From positions 61,720 to 125,719 of the forward strand of contig JBMOKU010000009.1 of NCBI GenBank assembly GCA_049324315.1: a stretch of DNA of 64,000 bases, written 5' to 3'. The position numbers and the translations under genes were made by a program. The first letter of the stretch is position 1. Each line of letters begins with the position of its first letter. The DNA comes from JBMOKU01 sp049324315. Lineage in GTDB: Bacteria; Bacillota; Clostridia; Peptostreptococcales; Thermotaleaceae. Below the pieces are notes generated by a model. It was not told the DNA's origin. It searched no databases and worked only from the letters and a program-made list of their open reading frames with translations. Shown here piece after piece: positions 8,277-16,309 of this stretch.

Positions 8277-8741
8277 CTAATTTGCACTTGGCGGATTCAT
8301 CGTCCAGCTTTTTTCATAAAGCAGGTTCACAATTTTATCAAAAGCTTTTTTATCTTCCTCCATAATGTCCCATACCAGCTTTCTCAAATCGCTCCGGGTT
8401 ACACTCATAAATACGATATTATCAAGAACCAATGATAGTCGGAGAATTTCCGCAATGGCCAAGCCGATGTGCTGATCATCCATTTTATTTCTCGGTGGTA
8501 TAGGTGGCGCTGCCAATTGTTCTTTTGCTAGAAAATCTTGAAGCTTCTGAATGTGAGGCATCGCAGTCATATCAATGCCGGATTTGATTAGGTTTTTCAA
8601 TTCATTATCTTCTGCCGAACGATAAAGAGACTCCAATACGGGCACGCCGATAGCTTTATGGCGGCAAATATCCCATAGACCAGCAGCACCACCCCAATGA
8701 ATATCATGGGTCTTATTCGTTAACATATCCATGATTCCCAT
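8277..8741 (-). CDS. DUF3231-like helical protein
   Basis: A 154-residue, largely helical protein. Phrases such as GLWDICRHKAIGVPVLE, MTAMPHIQKLQDFL and LDNIVFMSVTRSDLRKLVWDIM resemble one half of DUF3231 proteins, which occur in spore-forming Firmicutes and have a ferritin-like, CotF-related helical fold. Full DUF3231 proteins usually carry two such halves; this one has a single unit. The start is placed at 8741, nine bases after AAAGG; the ATG at 8750 sits directly against that site. The family assignment is moderate and the function unknown. Confidence 0.65.
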   Translation of the reverse strand: MGIMDMLTNKTHDIHWGGAAGLWDICRHKAIGVPVLESLYRSAEDNELKNLIKSGIDMTAMPHIQKLQDFLAKEQLAAPPIPPRNKMDDQHIGLAIAEILRLSLVLDNIVFMSVTRSDLRKLVWDIMEEDKKAFDKIVNLLYEKSWTMNPPSAN

Positions 8742-8883
8742 ATACTTCATCCTTTCATATTTAGATTGATGAGCTAGTTTTATTATTACACGTGATTAAG
8801 TAAATATGCAGATTTCAGGTATATAGAAATGGGATGATGTGGGATCAATGACATTTCTTGAAATGCGTTTTATTTAATCTGGC

Positions 8884-8961
8884 GGGGCAAAAAGTCCACG
8901 ATCCTCTTCATGTACGGGATGAATCTTTGCCACTTGAGGAATGCCTGAACGTATGTTAGGC
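8884..8961 (+). other. Structured leader-like segment upstream of the LarA-family gene
   Basis: This stretch is richer in G+C than its surroundings and packs several complementary pairs: GGCAAA (8886-8891) with TTTGCC (8926-8931), TTCAT (8907) with ATGAA (8919), CCTC (8903) with GAGG (8936), and a final hairpin GCCT.AAC / GTTAGGC (8943-8961). The GGCAAA/TTTGCC and CCTC/GAGG pairings cross, so a pseudoknot is possible. It ends 60 bases before the gene. It may be a regulatory RNA or a remnant of a mobile element end; I cannot assign a class. Confidence 0.35.
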
Positions 8962-9021
8962 TATATATAAATTATTCATAATGAAGGCCAAAGATAAAAT
9001 ACTTGAAAGGGATGGAATGAC

Positions 9022-10269
9022 ATGGAGTTTTCATTAGGATTTGGAAAGCGTAGCGTTGAATTTCAATTAGAAAAAAATAACTTAATGGGTGTTTTGGAGC
9101 CAAATAACGTTGAGATTGAGAAAACAGGGACGGATGAAATTAAAAGGGCACTACAGGAACCCATCGGTTCTCCAAGATTGAGGGATATCGTAAAACAAGG
9201 GGAAAAAATTGCCATTGTGACCAGTGATATCACGAGACCTATGCCTAGCAAGATCGTACTGCCGCTAGTGCTGGAAGAACTCTATGCAGCGAATATTCCA
9301 GATGAGGATATAAAGATTGTATTTGCGCTGGGAAGCCATAGGAGTCATACGGAAGAGGAAAAAAAGCTTCTGGTGGGAGACGATATTTATAATAAAATAG
9401 CGTGTATTGATTCCGATGAAACTGCTTGTGTCCACTTGGGAAACACTTCGCGGGGAACACCGGTTGATCTCTTTAAACCTGTGGTTGAGGCAGATAGAAG
9501 AATATGCTTAGGGAATATTGAATACCATTATTTTGCTGGCTATAGTGGTGGGGCAAAGGCAATCATGCCTGGCGTATCTACTAGAAAAGCTATACAAGCA
9601 AATCATAGTATGATGGTTAGAAAAGATGCAAAAGCCGGGACATTGGGAGACAATCCCCTCCGATGTGATATCGATGAAGTGGAAAAGTTTGCATCCATTG
9701 ATTTTATTCTTAATGTCGTCCTAAATGAAAAAAAGCAGATTATTAAAGCTGTGGCAGGGCATTATATCGATGCCCATAGGGAGGGGTGCAAGTTTTTAGA
9801 CGCATTATATAAGATACACCTGGAAGAACCTGCAGACATCGTGGTTGTATCTCCAGGAGGATTCCCAAAGGATATCAATGTATATCAAGCACAAAAAGCG
9901 CTGGACAATGCACAGCATGCGGTTAGGAACGGAGGTATTATCATTTTGGTAGCATCCTGTAAGGAGGGGCTGGGAGAACATACTTTTGAAAGATGGATGA
10001 CTACTTCTAAATCTACTGAAGCGATGATTACCAATATTCAAAAGAAATTCGAATTGGGAGGACATAAGGCTGCTGCCATTGCCATGGTCCATCAGCGGGC
10101 GAGAATATTCTTGGTCTCTGATCTTGAAGCTGACTTTGTAAAGAGGATATTTCTAGAGCCTTATAAGGATATAGAAGATGCGCTGAGAAGTGCCTTTGAT
10201 ATAGTAGGGGAGAATGCAAAAGTACTGATTATGCCCTTTGGAGGGTCGACATTACCGGTGATTACGTGA
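9022..10269 (+). CDS. larA: LarA-family nickel-pincer racemase/epimerase
   Basis: A 415-residue member of the LarA (DUF2088) family, which racemises or epimerises 2-hydroxy acids with a nickel-pincer cofactor linked to a lysine. Key residues can be aligned by motif: His106 in ALGSHRSH, His169 in IEYHYFAGY, Lys179 in SGGAKAIMPG (the cofactor attachment site) and His195 in ANHSMM. The length matches the family. No cofactor maturation genes (larB, larC, larE) are in the window. The neighbours are a TRAP transporter and hexuronate genes, so a sugar acid such as gluconate or mannonate is as plausible a substrate as lactate; that is inference. GAAAGGGATGG lies just upstream of ATG. Confidence 0.85.
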   Translation: MEFSLGFGKRSVEFQLEKNNLMGVLEPNNVEIEKTGTDEIKRALQEPIGSPRLRDIVKQGEKIAIVTSDITRPMPSKIVLPLVLEELYAANIPDEDIKIVFALGSHRSHTEEEKKLLVGDDIYNKIACIDSDETACVHLGNTSRGTPVDLFKPVVEADRRICLGNIEYHYFAGYSGGAKAIMPGVSTRKAIQANHSMMVRKDAKAGTLGDNPLRCDIDEVEKFASIDFILNVVLNEKKQIIKAVAGHYIDAHREGCKFLDALYKIHLEEPADIVVVSPGGFPKDINVYQAQKALDNAQHAVRNGGIIILVASCKEGLGEHTFERWMTTSKSTEAMITNIQKKFELGGHKAAAIAMVHQRARIFLVSDLEADFVKRIFLEPYKDIEDALRSAFDIVGENAKVLIMPFGGSTLPVIT

Positions 10270-10286
10270 GGATGATAATGTATCAT

Positions 10287-10327
10287 AAAAGAAGCTGTGC
10301 AGATTTGACCCATGCACCGCTTCTTTT
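10287..10327 (+). terminator. Terminator between larA and a LysM-tail fragment
   Basis: AAAAGAAGC(t)GTGCA pairs with TGCAC(c)GCTTCTTTT and is followed by T residues. It is also the hairpin that would follow the LysM-tail fragment at 10329 on the minus strand. Confidence 0.8.
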
Positions 10328-10328
10328 T

Positions 10329-10373
10329 CTATATAGGAATCGAGAACTTTTGGTTCACGCAGGTCATATTTGG
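10329..10373 (-). pseudogene. LysM-tail fragment (decayed copy of an L,D-transpeptidase 3' end)
   Basis: Minus-strand frame PNMTCVNQKFSIPI-stop aligns without gaps with PNMIYVGQKLLIPG-stop, the end of the intact YkuD/LysM protein at 41715-42428. It is the most diverged of the four 3'-end copies and is followed, like them, by a hairpin terminator. No start or catalytic domain remains. Confidence 0.65.
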
Positions 10374-10481
10374 GTAAGGCGAGAACGTATTCAGAATCAT
10401 AGTCAGAGATTGTTTAGAATGATAATAGAAGGACTATACTACAAATACTATTATTGTGAATAACGTTTTCATAAAATACTA

Positions 10482-10518
10482 TTGACACTAATATATTAGT
10501 ATTATAATATATTAGTGT
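10482..10518 (+). promoter_or_regulatory. Promoter and double palindromic operator of the TRAP operon
   Basis: TTGACA (10482-10487) is followed by a TATAAT/TAATAT box at 10503-10510. The perfect 14-bp palindrome ACTAATATATTAGT (10487-10500) sits between them. A near copy, ATAATATATTAGT, follows at 10505-10517, overlapping the -10 box. A third close match lies upstream of uxuA (16261-16276). The FadR-type GntR regulator at 13872-14609 is the best candidate for the binding protein. Confidence 0.7.
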
Positions 10519-10550
10519 AAACAAATAAATAAATAAGGGGAGAGTTAGAA

Positions 10551-11567
10551 ATGAGAAAAAAATTACTGGCGGTAGTATCATTGGTACTTATTTTAGCGAT
10601 GCTTTCAGCATGTGCCCCCAGTGGTTCACAGGATGGGCAAACAGCAGCCGACCAAAATGATGGCAAGACGTATACTTTAAAAGTAGGTATGGTTGTTACT
10701 GAGCAGGATCCTATGTATCTTGGTGCTATGGAGCTTAAGAAAAATGTTGAAGAACGTACTGGCGGCAAATTAAAAGTTGAAGTATATCCCAGTTCACAGC
10801 TTGGCGATACCAAAGATATCATGGAACAGGCTAAGATGGGGGCAAATGTTGCCGCGATTTCTGATGCAGCATTAATGTCTGAAATCGTTCCGGAAATTGG
10901 TGTGCTTGCTGCACCCTATGTTGTTGATAATTATGAAGAAGCGGAAAAACTCGTGACTTCAGATCTATTTAAAGGATGGTATGATAAGGTATCTACCAGC
11001 GGATATAAAGTTCTTTCTTTTAACTGGTATCAAGGTGCACGTCACTTTATGACAAATACACTTGTAGAAAAACCAGAAGATTTGAAGGGATTAAGAATCA
11101 GAACGCCCGGATCACCAATTTTTACAGATTCTGTTAACGCCATGGGTGCTAATGCCACTGCCCTTGCATGGGGAGAAGTTTATCCTGGTTTACAACAGAA
11201 AGTTATCGACGGATTCGAAGCACAATATCCGGCAATTGTTGGGGCAAGACTTTTTGAAATTTCCAAGTTCATTGCAAAAACTGGGCATTTCCAATTATTA
11301 TCTCCTTTAGTGGTAGGAAATGAATTCTTCGAATCTTTACCAGAAGATATGCAACAAATTCTAGTAGAAGAAGCTGAAAAAGCAGGAAAATACGCATCAG
11401 AACAAACACTAAGCGGACTAGCAAAAAATGAAGAGGAAATGAAGGCTAATGGTGTAACTATCACAGAAGTAGATATAACACCATTTAAAGAAGCAAGTAA
11501 ATCAGTATATGAAAAAAATAATCTTGTAGAAGCTAAGGCTCAGGTTGATAAACTGCTAGGAAAATAG
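10551..11567 (+). CDS. dctP: TRAP transporter solute-binding lipoprotein (DctP family)
   Basis: A 338-residue extracytoplasmic receptor. The signal peptide ends in a lipobox (MLSAC, Cys21), so it is a lipoprotein of the cell surface. The DctP fold shows in 'LGAMELKKNVEERTGGKLKVEVYPSSQLGD', the 'LKGLRIRTPGSP' segment that carries the conserved carboxylate-binding Arg, and 'QQKVIDGFEAQ'. It begins a dctP-dctQ-dctM operon and hands an organic acid to the membrane subunits. The surrounding uxaC/uxuA/uxuB genes point to glucuronate, galacturonate or a related sugar acid (inference). Preceded by AGGGGAGAG and the operator at 10482-10518. Confidence 0.93.
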   Translation: MRKKLLAVVSLVLILAMLSACAPSGSQDGQTAADQNDGKTYTLKVGMVVTEQDPMYLGAMELKKNVEERTGGKLKVEVYPSSQLGDTKDIMEQAKMGANVAAISDAALMSEIVPEIGVLAAPYVVDNYEEAEKLVTSDLFKGWYDKVSTSGYKVLSFNWYQGARHFMTNTLVEKPEDLKGLRIRTPGSPIFTDSVNAMGANATALAWGEVYPGLQQKVIDGFEAQYPAIVGARLFEISKFIAKTGHFQLLSPLVVGNEFFESLPEDMQQILVEEAEKAGKYASEQTLSGLAKNEEEMKANGVTITEVDITPFKEASKSVYEKNNLVEAKAQVDKLLGK

Positions 11568-11598
11568 TTTTATAATAGTTTTTTTTAGAAGGAGTGGT

Positions 11599-12099
11599 AT
11601 GGTGCAAAAGATTTTAAACACTATTAAAAAAATAGAAACGTTTATAGGAGTAATGTTTATTATTCTTATCGTCCTTCTAGTTTTCATAGCAGCTGTTATA
11701 CGTTGGCTTGGTTTTCCAGTTGCATGGTCAATAGATGTAGCGCAATTACTATTTGGCTGGGTTGTATTTTTAGGGGCAGATGTTGCCCTTAAAAATGACA
11801 GCCATATTGGGGTCGATATGATTATAAATAGATTTCCTTTCAGAGTAAGAAAAACAATTAAGATTATTAATTACGTCTGTATTCAAGCTTTCTTGCTAGT
11901 TATCACTTTTTATGGCATAGATCTCTCGATAAAGAACTATGAAAGACTTTTTAATACATTAAAACTTAGCTATTCATATGCAACCATAAGTGTCCCTGTA
12001 GGATGCGGGCTGATGTTTCTTACAATGTGTGAAAAATTAAAGAAAGCGGTTGTGGAAAAAGAGGATCATGTGTCGTGGAATGATAAATCGGCGTGGTAA
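11599..12099 (+). CDS. dctQ: TRAP transporter small permease (DctQ family)
   Basis: A 166-residue protein with four predicted membrane helices. It has the family signature 'WLGFPVAWSIDVAQLLFGWVVFLGADVALKNDSHIGVDMII' region (residues about 35-80), including the conserved acidic and GA/D..H motifs. It forms the membrane complex with DctM. AAGGAG lies just before ATG; a GTG one codon later is an equally good start. It sits 31 bases after dctP and 19 bases before dctM, so it is cotranscribed. Confidence 0.92.
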   Translation: MVQKILNTIKKIETFIGVMFIILIVLLVFIAAVIRWLGFPVAWSIDVAQLLFGWVVFLGADVALKNDSHIGVDMIINRFPFRVRKTIKIINYVCIQAFLLVITFYGIDLSIKNYERLFNTLKLSYSYATISVPVGCGLMFLTMCEKLKKAVVEKEDHVSWNDKSAW

Positions 12100-12118
12100 G
12101 AGAGGAGATATATAATTC

Positions 12119-13414
12119 ATGTTAGTATTAGGATTACTTTTTATTCTTTTTCTATTTAGTGGAATGCCCCTTGCGTTCACGATTGGCATATCAAGTCTAG
12201 CATTCTTTTTTGTTCAATCAGATCTACCTTTGGCAATAGCAGTCCAGAAGATGATTTCGTCCACACAATCATTTCCTCTTTTGGCAGTACCATTCTTTGT
12301 TATGGCAGGGAATCTAATGAATGCAGCAGGTATAACAGAAAGACTTGTTAAGTTTTCAATCACTTTGACAGGACATTTAACAGGAGGGCTTGCTCAGGTT
12401 TCCGTTATATTATCTACATTAATGGGAGGGGTTTCTGGTTCAGCTGTTGCTGACGCTGCCATGGAGTCTAGATTGCTTGGGCCGGATATGACAAAACAAG
12501 GTTACCCAAAAGGATACAGTGCTGCAGTCATTGGACTTACTTCTTTGATCACTGCCACGATTCCACCTAGTGTTGGACTGATATTATATGGCTTTACCGG
12601 TGAAGTATCTATTGGTAGATTATTTGTTGCAGGTATTGTACCTGGATTGTTTATGTGTGGTATCCTGATGGGTACGGTATATTTTACAATGAAGTCAAAA
12701 GAGAAAAAAGGAATATGTGTTATTCCCAAGATGGAAAAAGCTACAGCAGGAGAAGTATTAAAATCATTTATTGAAAGCTTTTGGGCATTGTTATTTCCAA
12801 TCCTTATGATTGTCACAATAAGATTTGGTATTTTTACCCCATCAGAAGCGGGAGCCTTTGCAGTGGTTTATGCATTTATCGTGGGTACTTTTATCTACCG
12901 TGAACTTGATATGAAAGGTGCAGTAGAAGTATTGCGTCAAACCATTAATGATAATGGCATGATCATGCTGATCATTGCATGTTCAGGAATCTTTGGTTAT
13001 GTTGTTGTCTATAATCAATTGCCTCAAACAATGGCACAATTTATTACAGGAATTACAACACAACCTTATCTATTATTATTTATCATTCTTTCATTCTTAT
13101 TTGTAGCAGGTATGTTTATGGAAGCAACAGTAAACACTTTGCTTTTAACACCTATTTTTCTCCCAATTGTCAAGAGTGTAGGAATTGACCCAGTTCACTT
13201 TGGGATACTGATGATGACCATAGTAACGATGGGAGGGATGACGCCACCGGTAGGTGTTACGATGTATACTACGTGTCAGCTTATAGGCTGTCCCACAGAA
13301 GAGTATGTAAAGGAATCGATTCCTTTTGTTGCAGCAATCGTTATAGAAATAATTATTCTAGCAGTATTCCCGCAACTCGTCATGTGGCTGCCAAACATGT
13401 TATTTCCGGTATAA
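12119..13414 (+). CDS. dctM: TRAP transporter large permease (DctM family)
   Basis: A 431-residue membrane protein with about twelve helices, the sodium-coupled transport subunit of the TRAP system. Typical segments are 'SGMPLAFTIGISSLAFF', 'PLLAVPFFVMAGNLMNAAGITERLVKF', 'MGGVSGSAVADAAMESRLLGPDM' and 'GMTPPVGVTMYTTCQLIG'. The length matches the family. Ribosome binding site GAGAGGAG. It is the last gene of the operon; the next 450 bases are non-coding. Confidence 0.95.
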   Translation: MLVLGLLFILFLFSGMPLAFTIGISSLAFFFVQSDLPLAIAVQKMISSTQSFPLLAVPFFVMAGNLMNAAGITERLVKFSITLTGHLTGGLAQVSVILSTLMGGVSGSAVADAAMESRLLGPDMTKQGYPKGYSAAVIGLTSLITATIPPSVGLILYGFTGEVSIGRLFVAGIVPGLFMCGILMGTVYFTMKSKEKKGICVIPKMEKATAGEVLKSFIESFWALLFPILMIVTIRFGIFTPSEAGAFAVVYAFIVGTFIYRELDMKGAVEVLRQTINDNGMIMLIIACSGIFGYVVVYNQLPQTMAQFITGITTQPYLLLFIILSFLFVAGMFMEATVNTLLLTPIFLPIVKSVGIDPVHFGILMMTIVTMGGMTPPVGVTMYTTCQLIGCPTEEYVKESIPFVAAIVIEIIILAVFPQLVMWLPNMLFPV

Positions 13415-13871
13415 ATATGAATAGAGCATAAGCATTAATTTTAAGATCAACTTATCAAAATCAACTGAATATGATAAAATTATAATTATTTAACATAAAA
13501 TGGTATAATGATTCTCTATCCTATATATTTTTCGTTCTGTATAATAGAAGCTGAATTGGTAAAATTATAAAAAAGTCTTCCGTTGGAAGAATTAAAGGAA
13601 TACTTTTTTGAAACGCATTTAACGGAAAGTACTATATTAAGGAAATTTATACTTTCCTATGCGTTATAAAAATTAATATGACCGATCACTATACCTTCGT
13701 TTTATATATAAGCTGCCATTCCAATACACAAACGGGGGTTTCTTTTTATTAGGTTATATCTCTTACTAAAGGTAGATAACGTTATTAATAGAAAGAGTAT
13801 ATTTTCTTTTATAGAAAGCTTATATGGAAGCGCTTTTACAATAAATTATTAAAAATTTTATGGAGGGCTGT
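13415..13871. other. Intergenic region between dctM and the GntR regulator
   Basis: No gene is visible in about 450 very AT-rich bases. At 13571-13612 there is an imperfect hairpin (AAAAAGTCTTCC...GGAAGA...TTTTTT) that may terminate the TRAP operon. The left arm matches the terminator at 5082-5120, so the two may share an origin. A promoter for the regulator is likely within the last 150 bases but no single hexamer pair stands out. Confidence 0.4.
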
Positions 13872-14609
13872 ATGAATACAAAGGGCATAAATATATTTAA
13901 ACATTCATCTTTTAATATAGGAGACAGTGTATATTACACTCTTCGTAAAAATATCATGGCTTTAAATTTTAAACCGGGAGAGGCGTTAAGTATAAAGGAT
14001 ATCTCTGAACAATTAAACGTAAGCAGATCTCCGGTAAGAGATGCACTCATCAAACTGGAAAAAGAGGGGCTTGTTGATGTTATCCCACAAAAGGGAACGA
14101 CTGTTTCTAAAATAGATTTAAAGCGGGTTGCCGAAGAAAGATTTTTGCGCGAAAGCCTTGAAGAAAATGCTATAAGGCTGTTTATGAAAGCGTATAAAGA
14201 AAGCGATATATCCACATTAAGGCATTATATTGAAATGCAAAAGCAGAGTCTCAAGGACAATGACTATATATCCTTCTTGGCATATGATGACAATTTCCAT
14301 AGTGTATTCTTCCAAAGCATCGATAAAAGCATGTGTTGGGAAATCATTCAAAGCATGTCTGGACACTATAAGAGAATACGTCTTATGTCCTTATGGGATG
14401 AAAAAATACTTTCTAATGTAGTCATACATCATCAAGAGATTTTGGAGGATATATGTAATAACAATCTAAAAGGAGCTACAGGAACATTAAAAAAACATCT
14501 TACGAAGATTTCGATTGAAGAATCGGATCTTATTAAGAAATATCCTGACTTTTTTAGGGAACAAGATAACAACAACTTTTTAAATAAAGATTTTTACAAC
14601 AACATATAA
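13872..14609 (+). CDS. GntR-family transcriptional regulator, FadR subfamily
   Basis: A 245-residue regulator. The N-terminal winged helix-turn-helix (about residues 20-85) shows 'LKPGEALSIKDISEQLNVSRSPVRDALIKLEKEGLVDVIPQKGT' type motifs. The C-terminal all-helical FCD domain usually binds a small organic acid and a metal. The start is set at 13872; the ATG at 13860 lies within the GGAGGG ribosome binding site. It sits between the TRAP operon and uxaC/uxuA, so it is probably the hexuronate-responsive regulator, like UxuR or ExuR in function. Palindromes at 10487 and 16261 are candidate binding sites. Confidence 0.9.
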   Translation: MNTKGINIFKHSSFNIGDSVYYTLRKNIMALNFKPGEALSIKDISEQLNVSRSPVRDALIKLEKEGLVDVIPQKGTTVSKIDLKRVAEERFLRESLEENAIRLFMKAYKESDISTLRHYIEMQKQSLKDNDYISFLAYDDNFHSVFFQSIDKSMCWEIIQSMSGHYKRIRLMSLWDEKILSNVVIHHQEILEDICNNNLKGATGTLKKHLTKISIEESDLIKKYPDFFREQDNNNFLNKDFYNNI

Positions 14610-14679
14610 ATTCTTGTTTATAAAACAGTTTAAAAATCTTTCAACTAAATATACGTTTTTAAAGATAAATTGATTCTAT

Positions 14680-14760
14680 AGATCTACGCTCTAAGAAAAG
14701 AATATATTTCCTTTTGTAAGGGACGGTCTCCATGCCGTCCCGCGAGACTTAAACGGAAAA
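14680..14760. repeat. MITE-like palindromic repeat, copy 1
   Basis: A core hairpin GGGACGG / CCGTCCC (14720-14741) is preceded by TTTTGTAA and flanked on the left by GATCTACGCTCTAAG, a variant of the element's terminal repeat. The right end is degraded. Related copies are at 54622, 59866 and 63861. It lies directly upstream of the uxaC ribosome binding site, where the hairpin could act as a terminator or attenuator. Confidence 0.65.
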
Positions 14761-14776
14761 GGGTGATTTCAAGATA

Positions 14777-16177
14777 ATGACAAGATTTATGAATGAAGAT
14801 TTTCTTTTAGAAAATAAAACAGCACGGGTGTTATTTCATAGATTTGCAAAAAATGTACCGATATTTGATTATCACTGTCATTTGAATCCGAAAGAAATTT
14901 ATGAAGATAAGCATTTTGAAGATTTAGCGGAATTGTGGCTGGCTGGAGACCACTATAAATGGCGTCTCATGCGGGCTAACGGAATAGAAGAAGAATATAT
15001 AACAGGGCAAGCCAGCGGACATGAAAAATTTCAAGCATTCGCTTCTTGTATACCTTATGCAATAGGCAATCCGTTATATCATTGGTCCCATTTAGAGCTT
15101 CAAAGGTATTTTGACATAGAAGAAGTGCTAAGTGAAAAAACAGTTGAATCTATATGGAATAAAGCCAATGCTAGAATTAAACAACCTGGTTTTTCTTCTC
15201 GTCAATTAATAAAGGATTCCAATGTCTATGCACTCTGCACCACTGATGATCCCGTTGATAGTCTTGAATATCATCTGAAACTAAAAAATGATACTCGTTT
15301 TAAAACAAGGGTCTTACCTGCAATGCGGCCGGATAAAGCTTTAGATATAACTGATGCAGGATTTGCGAGCTATGTTGGAATGTTAGCTGGTGCCGCGAAT
15401 ATGATCATCTCAAGTTTTGCGGAGCTTTGCATGGCATTGAGACAGCGGATTGATTTTTTTGATGAAGTAGGGTGCAAGGCAAGTGATCATGGATTTACTT
15501 ATCTTCCTTATGAAAGGTATACACAGGATGAAGTTGAGAAGATATTCAAAAAAGCCCTGGCAGGAGATTCACTTACACAAAAAGAAGCTGATCAGTATAA
15601 AACAGCGCTTATGGTATTTTTAGGCAGTGAATACAAAAAGAAGAATTGGGTTATGGAATTACACGTAGGAGCCTTACGCAATAACAGCACAAAAAATTTA
15701 TTGGATGTAGGTATTAATACAGGGTTTGATTCCATTCATGATGGTAATATGGCATGGAATCTTTCAAGGCTTCTGGATGACCTTGAAAAACAAGAAGCTT
15801 TGCCTAAGACAATACTATTTACCATGAACCCAAAAGATAACTGGGTTATGGCTAGTATGGCGGGTAATTTTCAATCTCATGAGGCAATAGGAAAAATGCA
15901 GTTTGGAACTGCTTGGTGGATGCAGGATCATAGAGACGGTATGCTGGAGCAAATGAAATGCTTTGCCAATTCGGGTCTGCTTGGTAGATTTATTGGCATG
16001 CTTACTGACTCTAGAAGCTTTGTTTCCTATACGAGACATGAATACTTTAGACGTATTTTATGTAATCTTATAGGCGGTTGGATAGAAAATGGAGAATATC
16101 CGGATGATTTAGACCAGGCAGGAAAAATCATAGAAGATATTTGCTTTCATAACGCAAGAAGATATTTTGGGATTTAA
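14777..16177 (+). CDS. uxaC: Glucuronate (uronate) isomerase
   Basis: A 466-residue cytoplasmic enzyme of the amidohydrolase-related UxaC family that converts D-glucuronate to D-fructuronate and D-galacturonate to D-tagaturonate. Family motifs are clear: 'FDYHCHLNPKEI' near the N terminus (metal-binding His pair), 'ALCTTDDPVD', 'MELHVGALRNNSTKN', 'NPKDNWVMASMAGNFQ', 'GTAWWMQDHRDGM' and 'DSRSFVSYTRHEYFRRILCNLIGGW'. The length is normal for the family. GAAAAGGGTG lies upstream of ATG. It is followed by uxuA and a fructuronate reductase, completing the conversion of glucuronate to 2-keto-3-deoxygluconate. Confidence 0.96.
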   Translation: MTRFMNEDFLLENKTARVLFHRFAKNVPIFDYHCHLNPKEIYEDKHFEDLAELWLAGDHYKWRLMRANGIEEEYITGQASGHEKFQAFASCIPYAIGNPLYHWSHLELQRYFDIEEVLSEKTVESIWNKANARIKQPGFSSRQLIKDSNVYALCTTDDPVDSLEYHLKLKNDTRFKTRVLPAMRPDKALDITDAGFASYVGMLAGAANMIISSFAELCMALRQRIDFFDEVGCKASDHGFTYLPYERYTQDEVEKIFKKALAGDSLTQKEADQYKTALMVFLGSEYKKKNWVMELHVGALRNNSTKNLLDVGINTGFDSIHDGNMAWNLSRLLDDLEKQEALPKTILFTMNPKDNWVMASMAGNFQSHEAIGKMQFGTAWWMQDHRDGMLEQMKCFANSGLLGRFIGMLTDSRSFVSYTRHEYFRRILCNLIGGWIENGEYPDDLDQAGKIIEDICFHNARRYFGI

Positions 16178-16260
16178 AAGTATGATGATTAAAATTTTAA
16201 TAATGGTTTGGAACAAAGTTTGGTCCATTCAAAATAGTTCCATCACCGATAAAAGAGCTA

Positions 16261-16276
16261 TATTAATATACTAGTA
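16261..16276 (+). promoter_or_regulatory. Putative GntR operator upstream of uxuA
   Basis: ATTAATATACTAGT matches 12 of 14 positions of the perfect palindrome ACTAATATATTAGT found in the dctP promoter. It lies about 35 bases upstream of the uxuA start, a good place for repression. It supports a shared regulon of transport and catabolism. Confidence 0.6.
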
Positions 16277-16309
16277 TGACTAAAAGAACTAAGAGGGGGA
16301 GATGGAAAT

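Noticed and set aside
10266..10463. Plus-strand 65-codon frame after larA
   Set aside because: It runs through a terminator hairpin and the LysM-tail fragment on the other strand and has no ribosome binding site.
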